DNA from: JAGLOK01 sp963677605
GTDB lineage: Bacteria; Bacillota; Clostridia; Christensenellales; UMGS416
Direction: 5' to 3'
NCBI GenBank assembly: GCA_963677605.2
Contig: CAXXDX010000007.1
Location: forward strand, 1 to 64,000
DNA length: 64,000 nt
Part shown: positions 42,333 to 50,837 of the stretch, piece by piece
How positions within the stretch are numbered: position 1 is the first letter of the stretch
How the letters are laid out: every line of letters begins with the position of its first letter
Position numbers and translations under genes: made by a program
The notes under the pieces: model-generated
What the model saw: the letters and a program-made list of their open reading frames with translations, nothing else
What the model was told of the DNA's origin: nothing
Database searches by the model: none

Positions 42333-43721
42333 TTACAGAGCAAAGAGCACTAAGGCAGCAGTTGCGATAAGCACTGCAACCTGCAATATCCACGTTTTTT
42401 TAAACCATTTTGCATATGAAACACCAGTTATACCAAGTGTAATAAGAAGAACAGGATTTGTTATATAAAACACATTTGAAAATCCATCGCCGAATAAAAA
42501 TGCCAGAACAGCAGTCTGCAGCGGAACCCCAGAAAGCGAAGCCAAAGGCGCAACAATAGGCATCACGAGAAAAGCCTTTGCAGAGCCCGATCCTATAAAG
42601 AAGTTTAAAACAAGAACTAAAAGATAGGTAGACAGAGCTGAAGCTCCGGCTCCAAGGCCGCTCATTGCGTTATGTGCAACATATAAAAGAGAGTCCATAA
42701 CGTCCGACTGCGCCATAATAAACTTAACTGATGATGCCATCAAGATTAAAAGAACTCCCGGAGCAACTCCGACAACACCTTCAAGCAGCGATTTTAATAT
42801 CTTTTTCGCTCCCATCTTTGACACTGCACCCGAGAGAATCCCGCCTATCAAAAAAAGTATCGCGAGTGCCGGCATAGTGTAATCCGCAAGGCTGCGAACT
42901 ATGGATGTTGCAGCCACCCACAAAAACAACGCCAGCAACAATCCCACAAACACATAAAGCGCACGTTTTGCTCCTTCTTTGTCGGTTACTTCCGGCTGCG
43001 AATCTTTTATCTCTTTGATATCTTTAGAATTTTTTCTGGCATAGATTTGAATAAACACAGTAAGTATTGTGTATATCACAACAAAACTCAGCATTCTGTA
43101 ACCTGCTCCTGAAAACACAGGAAGGCCGATAAGCCTTTGTGCAACCCCTGTTGTAAACGGGTTAAACACGCCGGCTGCGAAACCAAAACCAGTTGAAAGA
43201 AGCGATATGAAAAGCCCAGTGAACACATCAAATCCCAGGCCCACAGCAAGAGCCACAGCAATTGGTGCTAGAAGAACGGATTCCTCAAATATTCCGGCAG
43301 CTGTTCCAAGCAGCATAAAAAACAGTGATATTAACGATAATAGCAGATATCTTCTTTTTGCGAACCGTTTACCCAATATCCAAACGAGATATACAAGCGC
43401 GCCTGAATGATTAAGCACCGTAAACGCTCCGCCAAGAAATAAAAGAAAGATAATGATTACAATAATAGTCAGACCGTCAGGCCCGGCCAGCACTTCAAAA
43501 GGCGCTGTTATCCAACGAATAGGTGACAGCGGCTGCGTGTCAAGCTCATGGTATGTACCATCAATAATTTGAAGGGTTCCGTTTATTTCTTCGCGTTCAT
43601 AACTGCCCGCAGGAAGAACATATGTCAGTATTCCCGCAGCAATCATTAAAACCAAAAGCACTACCGCTGAGAAAATAAATGTCTTTTTTCCTATCCTAAT
43701 CGTATCATTTTGCTGCATCAT
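42333..43721 (-). CDS. YfcC-type anion/dicarboxylate permease
   Basis: 462 residues with about eleven to twelve membrane helices. 'GILTYVLPAGSYEREE' near residue 30, 'GGAFTVLNHSGALVYLVWILGKRF' near 90 and 'NFFIGSGSAKAFLVMPIVAPLASLSGVPLQTAVLAFLFGDGFSN' near 375 match the YfcC/DcuC-like (PF03606) family of basic amino acid or C4-dicarboxylate carriers. Substrate uncertain. The stop is 59 bases after the GGDEF-EAL gene start, and pth follows 12 bases from the start codon side. Confidence 0.85.
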   Translation of the reverse strand: MMQQNDTIRIGKKTFIFSAVVLLVLMIAAGILTYVLPAGSYEREEINGTLQIIDGTYHELDTQPLSPIRWITAPFEVLAGPDGLTIIVIIIFLLFLGGAFTVLNHSGALVYLVWILGKRFAKRRYLLLSLISLFFMLLGTAAGIFEESVLLAPIAVALAVGLGFDVFTGLFISLLSTGFGFAAGVFNPFTTGVAQRLIGLPVFSGAGYRMLSFVVIYTILTVFIQIYARKNSKDIKEIKDSQPEVTDKEGAKRALYVFVGLLLALFLWVAATSIVRSLADYTMPALAILFLIGGILSGAVSKMGAKKILKSLLEGVVGVAPGVLLILMASSVKFIMAQSDVMDSLLYVAHNAMSGLGAGASALSTYLLVLVLNFFIGSGSAKAFLVMPIVAPLASLSGVPLQTAVLAFLFGDGFSNVFYITNPVLLITLGITGVSYAKWFKKTWILQVAVLIATAALVLFAL

Positions 43722-43732
43722 AATCTCTTTTC

Positions 43733-44299
43733 TTATTTTTTATTGTAGCTTTGCATAGCTTTTTCTATTCCGTCTTTGATGATTGCTTCCGCAGCTTTTG
43801 CTGCGCTTAAAATTGTAGGTTCAAGAATTTTCATCTCCTCTTTTGAAGGCTTTGACAGAACATGAGCTATCAGGTCTTTTTTGCCTTTATCTACACCTAC
43901 GCGAATTCTAGGGAACCCATCGCCTATATGGTTAACAATAGACCGCATTCCATTATGCGTTCCGGGGCCTCCCTTCATCCTGATGCGAAGCGCTCCCACG
44001 GGTAAGTCTATATCGTCATATATAACAATGATATTTTCAGGTGAAACCTTGTAAAACCTCATGGCCTTTTTAATAGCCTGACCCGATTCATTCATAAACG
44101 TCAAAGGCTTCAGCAATATGATTTTTGCATCATACTTGTTTACTGTTGCACAAAGCGAAGAAAACCTGTTTTTATATTTCGTCAGGCTCCACATGTCAAA
44201 AAGCTCATCCATCGCCATAAAGCCCATGTTGTGGCGGGTAGCTTTATACTTATCTCCCGGATTACCCAAACCTGCTATAATGTATGTATTTTTTTTCAT
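43733..44299 (-). CDS. pth: Peptidyl-tRNA hydrolase
   Basis: 188 residues. 'AGLGNPGDKYKATRHNMGF' gives N13 and the catalytic H23, 'PLTFMNESG' and 'YDDIDLP' the other active-site residues. It frees tRNA from prematurely released peptidyl-tRNA and is essential. The ATG has no Shine-Dalgarno; TGATATAAT ends seven bases upstream, directly after the terminator at 44321-44361, so this gene is probably read from a leaderless message. It precedes the YfcC-type gene by 12 bases and may share its transcript. Confidence 0.95.
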   Translation of the reverse strand: MKKNTYIIAGLGNPGDKYKATRHNMGFMAMDELFDMWSLTKYKNRFSSLCATVNKYDAKIILLKPLTFMNESGQAIKKAMRFYKVSPENIIVIYDDIDLPVGALRIRMKGGPGTHNGMRSIVNHIGDGFPRIRVGVDKGKKDLIAHVLSKPSKEEMKILEPTILSAAKAAEAIIKDGIEKAMQSYNKK

Positions 44300-44306
44300 G
44301 TAGAAA

Positions 44307-44315
44307 ATTATATCA
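44307..44315 (-). promoter_or_regulatory. Extended -10 directly upstream of pth
   Basis: TGATATAAT (minus strand 44315-44307) ends seven bases before the pth ATG. The terminator just before it isolates it from the AKR gene. Confidence 0.6.
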
Positions 44316-44320
44316 TGTAA

Positions 44321-44361
44321 AAAGAAATACGCAAAAGTTTTACACCTTTGCGTATTTCTTT
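44321..44361 (-). terminator. Intrinsic terminator between the AKR gene and pth
   Basis: AAAGAAATACGCAAA (44321-44335) and TTTGCGTATTTCTTT (44347-44361) form a perfect 15-bp stem with an 11-base loop. Confidence 0.85.
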
Positions 44362-44377
44362 TTTTTAATTGGTTAAG

Positions 44378-45502
44378 TTATCCCATCAGTTCATGTGCTT
44401 CCTGAATCACTTTAATAATCTCAATAGACTGCGGACAAATAGCTTCGCAAGCCCCGCATTCGGTGCATATGTCAGCTCCTTCTCCTTTTTCCACAAGCTT
44501 TTTATAGTCTTCTTTTGCTTTTTCTTTTCCGAAGCTTACTAAGCCGTTATACATACTGATAATCTGCGGTATTTTTATACCCTGCGGACATGGCTGACAA
44601 TATTCACAGCCTGAGCATGGCACAAGATTAAATTTCTTTGTAGCAAATTCAAGCGCTTCTTTTTCTTTAGCTGAAAGACATCCCGGCTCAGCATCTTTGG
44701 CTATTTCCAGCTGCCCTTTAGTTTGCTCCAAAGTGGACACGCCTGAAAGCACAACAGTAGGCTCATTATGGTTATAGCACCATCTCATAGCAACATCTAC
44801 AGGTGATAAGTCAAGCTCCTTAAGCTTTGCTTCTGTTTCCGGCGGTATATCGTTAGCCAGTATTCCGCCTTTAAGCGGCTCCATTATTACAACACCGACA
44901 TCTTTCGAGTGTGCATATTCCATGCCTTTAACTCCCGCCTGCCACTCTGTGTCAATATAGTTTAACTGAAGCTGGCAGAAAACCCAGCCGTCCCAGCTGT
45001 TAATAATGTCAACAAAAGTATCATAATTGCCGTGGAATGAAAAACACGGATATTTAATGCGTCCGTCCGCAACAGCGCTTTTCATAAAATCGATAATGCC
45101 AAGCTCTTTATGCTTGGGCCAGCTTTCATTTCCAAATGCATGTACAAGGTAAAACTCTATCTGCTCAAGTCCAAGTTTTTCAAGCTGTCCGTTTAATATT
45201 TTTTCATAGTCGTCATATGACTCAGCCTTCCACTGGGGAAGCTTTGTAGCAAGGTGCAACCCTTCTTTTTTAAGCCTTGGCACAATATGCTTGGACGCAA
45301 AAGCTTCACTGTCGCCTCCGTGATAAGGCTCTGCCGTATCAAAATAGTTTACTCCACCGGCTATTGCGGCTTCAACCATCTCGTTCGCTTTTTCATAATC
45401 AATCTTGCTATAATCTCCTTCAATTACAGGAAGCCTCATAAGTCCCATTCCGAACTGTGAGATTTTGATGTCTGGTAATTTGGGGAATGTACGATAATTC
45501 AT
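44378..45502 (-). CDS. Aldo/keto reductase fused to a C-terminal ferredoxin domain (second copy)
   Basis: 374 residues. AKR barrel: 'YFDTAEPY' (D, Y), 'ATKLPQW' (K), 'FSFHGNYD' (H). C-terminal cysteines: CSGCEYCQPCPQGIKIP and CTECGACEAICPQSIEI, giving two [4Fe-4S] clusters. It is a divergent paralogue of the gene at 37577-38689. GGAG precedes the ATG. Ten bases separate its start from the stop of the HD gene, so these two are likely cotranscribed. Confidence 0.88.
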   Translation of the reverse strand: MNYRTFPKLPDIKISQFGMGLMRLPVIEGDYSKIDYEKANEMVEAAIAGGVNYFDTAEPYHGGDSEAFASKHIVPRLKKEGLHLATKLPQWKAESYDDYEKILNGQLEKLGLEQIEFYLVHAFGNESWPKHKELGIIDFMKSAVADGRIKYPCFSFHGNYDTFVDIINSWDGWVFCQLQLNYIDTEWQAGVKGMEYAHSKDVGVVIMEPLKGGILANDIPPETEAKLKELDLSPVDVAMRWCYNHNEPTVVLSGVSTLEQTKGQLEIAKDAEPGCLSAKEKEALEFATKKFNLVPCSGCEYCQPCPQGIKIPQIISMYNGLVSFGKEKAKEDYKKLVEKGEGADICTECGACEAICPQSIEIIKVIQEAHELMG

Positions 45503-45512
45503 TTTTTTCTCC

Positions 45513-46133
45513 TTACTTTCTTATATGTATTTTTCCAACGCCCTCGTCCATAAGCCGTTTTATATATTCTTTCTCAAACGCCACTCTGTCATCAAACACC
45601 TTTTTACTGAATTCATAATTTAAAAGATATCTGTGATGATTTGTGTGTTTTAAATGGTTTTCGGTGTAATAATCAATCATGTCACCGATTGTTCCTTCTT
45701 TGTGCGACCAGTACTGTATATTCATCCAGATTTCATATATACCAAAGTGATCGATTAAATCTGCGTCCTGAAGAATTTTTGTATATTCGTCATAGTCATT
45801 GTCATCCGGTTTTCTTGAGCAGTGAAGCGCAATTAAACTTAACACTTCATCCAGCTCTTCTCTTTTAAGGTGCGGTGCAAGCGACTCGCCGGCTACAATG
45901 CTGCCGTATTTTGCATGGGGCTCGATTCCCTTTGCACAGTCGTGAAACCATGCAGCAACCGTCAACATATCATCATGAGATGAATCTTTCGGGAAAATAC
46001 TCTTTCTGAGTTCAAGTGCTAAATTGGCTGTTCTTTGTCCATGGTGATAAATGCCGCCTTTTTCCCTTTCAAGATGCGCCTTACGCGAAGCCATGAGATT
46101 AAAGGCTATTTCATTAATATGATTTAAGTCCAT
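45513..46133 (-). CDS. HD-domain metal-dependent phosphohydrolase
   Basis: 206 residues. 'GIYHHGQRTANLALEL' supplies the first histidine, 'AAWFHDCAKGIEPHAKYG' the HD pair, and 'LHCSRKPDDND' and 'LQDADLIDHFGI' further metal ligands. The substrate (nucleotide or similar) is unknown. The start has no ribosome site; TGATATAAT ends six bases before the ATG, again suggesting a leaderless message. Confidence 0.85.
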   Translation of the reverse strand: MDLNHINEIAFNLMASRKAHLEREKGGIYHHGQRTANLALELRKSIFPKDSSHDDMLTVAAWFHDCAKGIEPHAKYGSIVAGESLAPHLKREELDEVLSLIALHCSRKPDDNDYDEYTKILQDADLIDHFGIYEIWMNIQYWSHKEGTIGDMIDYYTENHLKHTNHHRYLLNYEFSKKVFDDRVAFEKEYIKRLMDEGVGKIHIRK

Positions 46134-46139
46134 TTTTAA

Positions 46140-46148
46140 ATTATATCA
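46140..46148 (-). promoter_or_regulatory. Extended -10 directly upstream of the HD gene
   Basis: TGATATAAT (minus strand 46148-46140), six bases before the ATG at 46133. Confidence 0.55.
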
Positions 46149-46271
46149 CAGTGAAATAAAAATGGATCTCTTAAATAGGATTTTTCTAAAAAATTTTTAT
46201 ACAACATTACCTTTTCACAAATCAATATTTAGTTCTATTATTAATAGAATAGAGATTAACATAAATAAAAA

Positions 46272-48290
46272 TTAATCTAAAAGTTTAGTCCCATCTAAAT
46301 AGATAGGTACCAAAATAAGTTCGTTTTCAATATATCGAATCTTGTATAAAGCATTTGAATGATAAAATTTTTCATCTGGATATATTTCGCCAAATATATC
46401 ATAATACTGTGGTCCTGCGCTTTGTATATAAAGATAATCATATCTTGATATATTTAATATATGATTTTCAACGCTTCCTGTTGAAAAAATGTAATCATCA
46501 TAATCCTCATTATAGTTCCAATTGCTTTTAATCGGTGAGATTTGATATTTTAACCACTTTGTTCTGCCATCGCCACATTCATTAACATTTTTCTCATAGT
46601 AAGCTGATATAACAAAAACACTATCGTTATAGTCAAGATAATTCTCTATTATATCTTCATCTTCTTTTACAGCTGAGGCTACACCCTGAAAAACCACCCT
46701 TTCTCTTGAATATCTTGCAAAAGCTATTGTAGTGGGATAGGGTAAATATCTTAATACAATAAAAAGACATATGAATGAAATAATAATTTTTTTATCACGA
46801 CTTAAATATATTTCATTTGAAAGAATGTAGTAGCCAATTGAATATGCCATTAAAATAATAAATGGAATGCAAGTATACCTTTCCCACGAAACAGAGTTCG
46901 TATACATACCTGTTTCATCAAATCCGGTTGAATAGGCAATTAAAACAGCAAGCCCCATAACAATTATGTTAAATAATAGAGCTGCAAGCCTTGTTAAGTT
47001 AATTTTTAACAAAGAGCTCTTTATTGCAAAAGCACCTGCAAAACCAAATAATGTTACAAGAAGTGCTGTTGTATATATGTTTGTAACTCCACCTGAAGTG
47101 GAAACAAAGAAAGAACGCCATGCCTGAGTATAGGAAACGATATCATTTAGATTGAGGCTGGAGATAAAAAGCATTGTGAATTTATAACTTAAAATCACTA
47201 AAAAGAAAATTGATGCTACACCAAAAATTTTGTGATAAAGGATTCTAAATAAAATCTGTTTTCTATTAAAATAAAAGAAAATGAAAGCAATTAGTGATAT
47301 AGCAAAAAGCACACCTATACATATAAACGATTTTGAATGAAGGAGTAAATCTACTACAGGAAGCGAACTAGCCTGAGATGTATTATAATATCCAAATGGT
47401 TTTTCTATTGTGTATATGGAAATCCAAAAACCTACAAAAGGCAAAATCGCTATAACACCTAACCTAACCAATGATATTTTAATATTTTTTGGCCTAACAA
47501 CAAATTCATTAACAATTGCAAAGAACGCAACAAATAATGCACAAAGAGCTCCAAAACTTTCTTTTATCTGGCTTATAGCAAGAATGCCAAGCGCAAGAAG
47601 CATATATTCTTTTAAATTTTTTTCAGATAACAATGCCCAATATACTATAATTGCAGCACTCATAAATGCCATTAGTTCATCTATATGCAATGTGACATCT
47701 TTGAATATATAACCTGTCAAGCAGTAAGCAGCAAAAAGATATACTAAAGCTCTTTTCCAGTTTTGCCACTTGATACTACCCATAGGAAGAATAAAACATG
47801 ACCAAATCAATAACCATGCACCAATATATAGCTGACCTGAAGCATAATATGATGTTTTTGTAAAGAAATAATTAAAAGTAGATGTAAACATCCCCTGCAG
47901 GCCTTTATAAAATTCACCACTGTAATACATTGATTTTGTGGCTAACGCCCAATGAGATACTTCATCATGAGTATAAAGACTTATATCTCTTACAAGAAAA
48001 GCAAAAACTAAAAGGTTTAAAACAAGAAATGATATTGCAGGAGTAAATATACTTATGAAGTTAAACTTTTTGACTAAAAGGTATATCAACGTTACAAATG
48101 CACAAATATAAATAAGAATTAGTCCAATGTTTAATATTCCGATTATTCCAAATAAAATTAATAATAAAGTAGTTGAGCATACTGTAAAAAAGTTTGCATG
48201 CTCAATTTTATATCCAAAAAGTTTAACCAATCCAGAGCTTATGATGAGTGTGATTGCAACTGGCAATAACACTAGTAAGAAATTAAACAT
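46272..48290 (-). CDS. Large polytopic membrane protein of unknown function
   Basis: 672 residues with about thirteen membrane helices up to residue 510 and a C-terminal extracytoplasmic part of about 160 residues ('VVFQGVASAVKEDEDIIENYL', 'YYDIFGEIYPDEKFYHSNALY'). After helix 3 comes 'RDISLYTHDEVSHWALATKSMYYSGEFY', a D/E-rich loop like those of GT-C glycosyltransferases. No family is recognised. AAAGGA lies 14 bases before the ATG. The gene stands alone. Confidence 0.6.
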   Translation of the reverse strand: MFNFLLVLLPVAITLIISSGLVKLFGYKIEHANFFTVCSTTLLLILFGIIGILNIGLILIYICAFVTLIYLLVKKFNFISIFTPAISFLVLNLLVFAFLVRDISLYTHDEVSHWALATKSMYYSGEFYKGLQGMFTSTFNYFFTKTSYYASGQLYIGAWLLIWSCFILPMGSIKWQNWKRALVYLFAAYCLTGYIFKDVTLHIDELMAFMSAAIIVYWALLSEKNLKEYMLLALGILAISQIKESFGALCALFVAFFAIVNEFVVRPKNIKISLVRLGVIAILPFVGFWISIYTIEKPFGYYNTSQASSLPVVDLLLHSKSFICIGVLFAISLIAFIFFYFNRKQILFRILYHKIFGVASIFFLVILSYKFTMLFISSLNLNDIVSYTQAWRSFFVSTSGGVTNIYTTALLVTLFGFAGAFAIKSSLLKINLTRLAALLFNIIVMGLAVLIAYSTGFDETGMYTNSVSWERYTCIPFIILMAYSIGYYILSNEIYLSRDKKIIISFICLFIVLRYLPYPTTIAFARYSRERVVFQGVASAVKEDEDIIENYLDYNDSVFVISAYYEKNVNECGDGRTKWLKYQISPIKSNWNYNEDYDDYIFSTGSVENHILNISRYDYLYIQSAGPQYYDIFGEIYPDEKFYHSNALYKIRYIENELILVPIYLDGTKLLD

Positions 48291-48416
48291 AAATATTCTT
48301 TTGTCCTTTAAAAGAAATAATTATAATAATAGTAACATATTAGATTTAATTTTAAAAACACTAAATGAGAACATTTTTAAGTAAAAAAGTTTAATATGGT
48401 AGAAATATTTTCTTTA

Positions 48417-48425
48417 TGATACAAT
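48417..48425 (+). promoter_or_regulatory. Extended -10 directly upstream of the start codon
   Basis: TGATACAAT at 48417-48425 ends seven bases before the ATG at 48433; no Shine-Dalgarno is seen. Confidence 0.45.
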
Positions 48426-48432
48426 CATACTA

Positions 48433-49125
48433 ATGTCTATCAAAACAAAAAAAGCGATAGTTTTTACAGCATTTTTTGTAATGCTTTTATTAGCTGCTTA
48501 TATTATATTTTTCACTAACCATCTTATTACAAACAAGTATTATAGGATAGTTACGATAGCTTCATTCATTTTAGCTATAGGCATTTTAGTGCTGCTTATA
48601 ATTAAAAGAAACAGTTTTTCCAAAGATACCATCAAGCTAGTAATAACCATATCTATAGCAATCGTTGTTTTTCAAACTCTTACTGTTCCAATAGTAAATA
48701 CTTTTTCGCAATCGCTGCCCCTGTGGCCGCCGCGTGGAACTGTATATCAATATACAGGCAGCAATTCTATCTCACAAAACGAAGTTTCTCTTATGATGAG
48801 ATATTATCTTGAAGGCAAAACCCTTTACGCTAACGAGGATTATCCTCTTAACGCACATAATGGATACATCTTCATAACTGATGAATATGAGTTTAAAGAA
48901 GGGGAATATCCTGTTTTAAAAAGCGACGAATCCCAAAGCTTTTACCAAAACCATATGGATATCTTAATGACAAAAAATGTGCAGGAAAATCCAAAGCTCA
49001 AAATACCATCATTTAATATTTATCTATCTACAGAACAAAGTTCAGAAACGGTTATAGTAACCGACGAAGATGGTTCATGGTATGTCATTACAAAAAAACT
49101 ATATGAGGAGGCATTTAATGAGTAA
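48433..49125 (+). CDS. Membrane protein with extracytoplasmic C-terminal half
   Basis: 230 residues. Three membrane helices (about 7-27, 37-56 and 66-88), then about 140 residues outside with 'YTGSNSISQNEVSLMMRYYLEGKTLYANEDYPLN'. Family unknown. It lacks a Shine-Dalgarno and is probably leaderless. The stop overlaps the start of the next gene (ATGAGTAA), so the two are coupled and may form a complex with it. Confidence 0.6.
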   Translation: MSIKTKKAIVFTAFFVMLLLAAYIIFFTNHLITNKYYRIVTIASFILAIGILVLLIIKRNSFSKDTIKLVITISIAIVVFQTLTVPIVNTFSQSLPLWPPRGTVYQYTGSNSISQNEVSLMMRYYLEGKTLYANEDYPLNAHNGYIFITDEYEFKEGEYPVLKSDESQSFYQNHMDILMTKNVQENPKLKIPSFNIYLSTEQSSETVIVTDEDGSWYVITKKLYEEAFNE

Positions 49126-50677
49126 TATAAAAAAACATACAATTTATACACTCGCGCTGCTCCTCCCCGTTGTTTTAGCAATCTTTTTGATATACAAAAT
49201 GAATGCAATAACCATGGAAGACATTGTTATAAGAAATGCAGGAAAAGTTACAAGCTCCGTCATAAACCAAGCCCTTTTCATATTTGCTCTGGAAGTTTTC
49301 GGATTGCTTGTCATGAACTGTTTTAATCGTTTTTTCTCAAGAGAAAAAATCGTCGCACTCTCATACATTGTTGCAGTCCTTATATGGTGTCTTGCATCAG
49401 TGTTTATTGTCTGCATCGGCATAGGCTTCAAATGGTATTATGTCGCAATCATCCTTATGGCTCTTTTGGTGGCGCTTATTTTGGTCCTAAAGCCAAAAAT
49501 GCCTTCAAAAAATGATTTTACCTTTTATATAAAAACAGCTGTATTATACGCTTCAATCGCATTGTTTTTTGCCTCCCTTTGCATATACAGATTCTCATAT
49601 GACTCTTATATGTATATAAACACAGGACAGAAAATCGCAAAACTTGGCTATCTGCCATATGGCTTAATCAGCGTAGTATCCGGCTTTTCACTGTTTACTC
49701 CGATGATGTTTGCGCCGTCCGAGTTTTTTGGATATGATTTTTCACAGGGTTTATACCTGCTTGTCAATGTACAGTTTACGCTTTTTGTCGGATACATTAT
49801 TTATGAGGAATTGGTACAGAGAATTGGTTTCAAAAAAGCGATAGCTGCAGGAGCGGTTTCAGTACTTGCACTTATATCATCCAATATCTATCTGGAACTT
49901 ATCTACTGGCCAATGTCAAACCTATTAACGACAATGACAATGTTCGGTCTTTTATACTTTGCATGGAAGGCAACAAAACAAAATCATGGAATTAACATGC
50001 TTATTTCAGCATTTTTCGGTGTTTGTTTTGTGTTAACCCGTTCCGAAAACATGCTTTTATACATATGCTTTATGTTTATTGTTTCATTAAAGAAAGTAAA
50101 CAAAAAGGCGTTTACCCTTCACCTTGCAAGCACAGCTTTTGCACTTATATTATGGTATTTCAGGTTTTTCTCAGTTGCAGGCATCAGCTTTTCTGAAGGA
50201 GCTTTTCTGACAATTGACCGTGCAGTAGGTGTAATTGCGATTTTTATACTGTTTATAATATACGCACTTTTCATAAACGGAACATCGTTTATAGAAAAAA
50301 GAAAAAAACTGATTGAACGGATTTTCTATATAGCTATGCTTATGGTTATAATAGGTGCCGCTTTCTTAAATCCTGATTTTTTTGCCGAAAACATAAAATC
50401 AACACTTCATAATGTATTCTATGACGGTGCTTGGGCAGGAGCACTTATATTGATTTTAGCAATATATCTTATGAAATTTTACTACATCGACGGTGTAAAT
50501 TTCTTTGACAGACAGGTTTTAGTCTTTATCCTATTTTTCATGATTATTTTCCTGCTTAGGTCAATGCCGCTTAGAATCGGATTCGGAGATTCCGGCAGCA
50601 GATATTTCGCGCACATCTTGCCAATTATAGTTTTCAGCATATCAACATCTTTTGGTAAAAAATTAACAATCTCTTGA
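49118..50677 (+). CDS. Polytopic membrane protein, GT-C-like
   Basis: 519 residues with twelve or so membrane helices. 'CIYRFSYDSYMYINTGQKIAKLGYLPYGLISV' after helix 5 is an extracytoplasmic loop with aspartate and aromatic residues in a position found in polyprenyl-phosphate-dependent GT-C transferases. Not assigned to a named family. GAGGAG precedes the ATG at 49118. It forms a two-gene operon with the membrane protein before it. Confidence 0.6.
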   Translation: MSNIKKHTIYTLALLLPVVLAIFLIYKMNAITMEDIVIRNAGKVTSSVINQALFIFALEVFGLLVMNCFNRFFSREKIVALSYIVAVLIWCLASVFIVCIGIGFKWYYVAIILMALLVALILVLKPKMPSKNDFTFYIKTAVLYASIALFFASLCIYRFSYDSYMYINTGQKIAKLGYLPYGLISVVSGFSLFTPMMFAPSEFFGYDFSQGLYLLVNVQFTLFVGYIIYEELVQRIGFKKAIAAGAVSVLALISSNIYLELIYWPMSNLLTTMTMFGLLYFAWKATKQNHGINMLISAFFGVCFVLTRSENMLLYICFMFIVSLKKVNKKAFTLHLASTAFALILWYFRFFSVAGISFSEGAFLTIDRAVGVIAIFILFIIYALFINGTSFIEKRKKLIERIFYIAMLMVIIGAAFLNPDFFAENIKSTLHNVFYDGAWAGALILILAIYLMKFYYIDGVNFFDRQVLVFILFFMIIFLLRSMPLRIGFGDSGSRYFAHILPIIVFSISTSFGKKLTIS

Positions 50678-50695
50678 TTCTTTAAGATTTTAGTA

Positions 50696-50779
50696 TTGTT
50701 TTTTATCTTTCGTTATGATATATTACACAATGGGGAAAGTTGCAATATTTTTAACGAAATCCTGCAAAAAACGCAGGAA
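50696..50779 (+). promoter_or_regulatory. pckG promoter and leader hairpin
   Basis: TTGTTT (50696-50701), 17 bases, TATATT (50719-50724) with TGA before it. In the leader TCCTGC (50761-50766) and GCAGGA (50774-50779) form a small hairpin; no T-run follows, so it is not a terminator and may affect message stability. Confidence 0.5.
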
Positions 50780-50837
50780 ATCTTTCTTCGGCAATTATAA
50801 ATAATTGAAAACTTTTAACTAATTAAGGAGTAAAATC

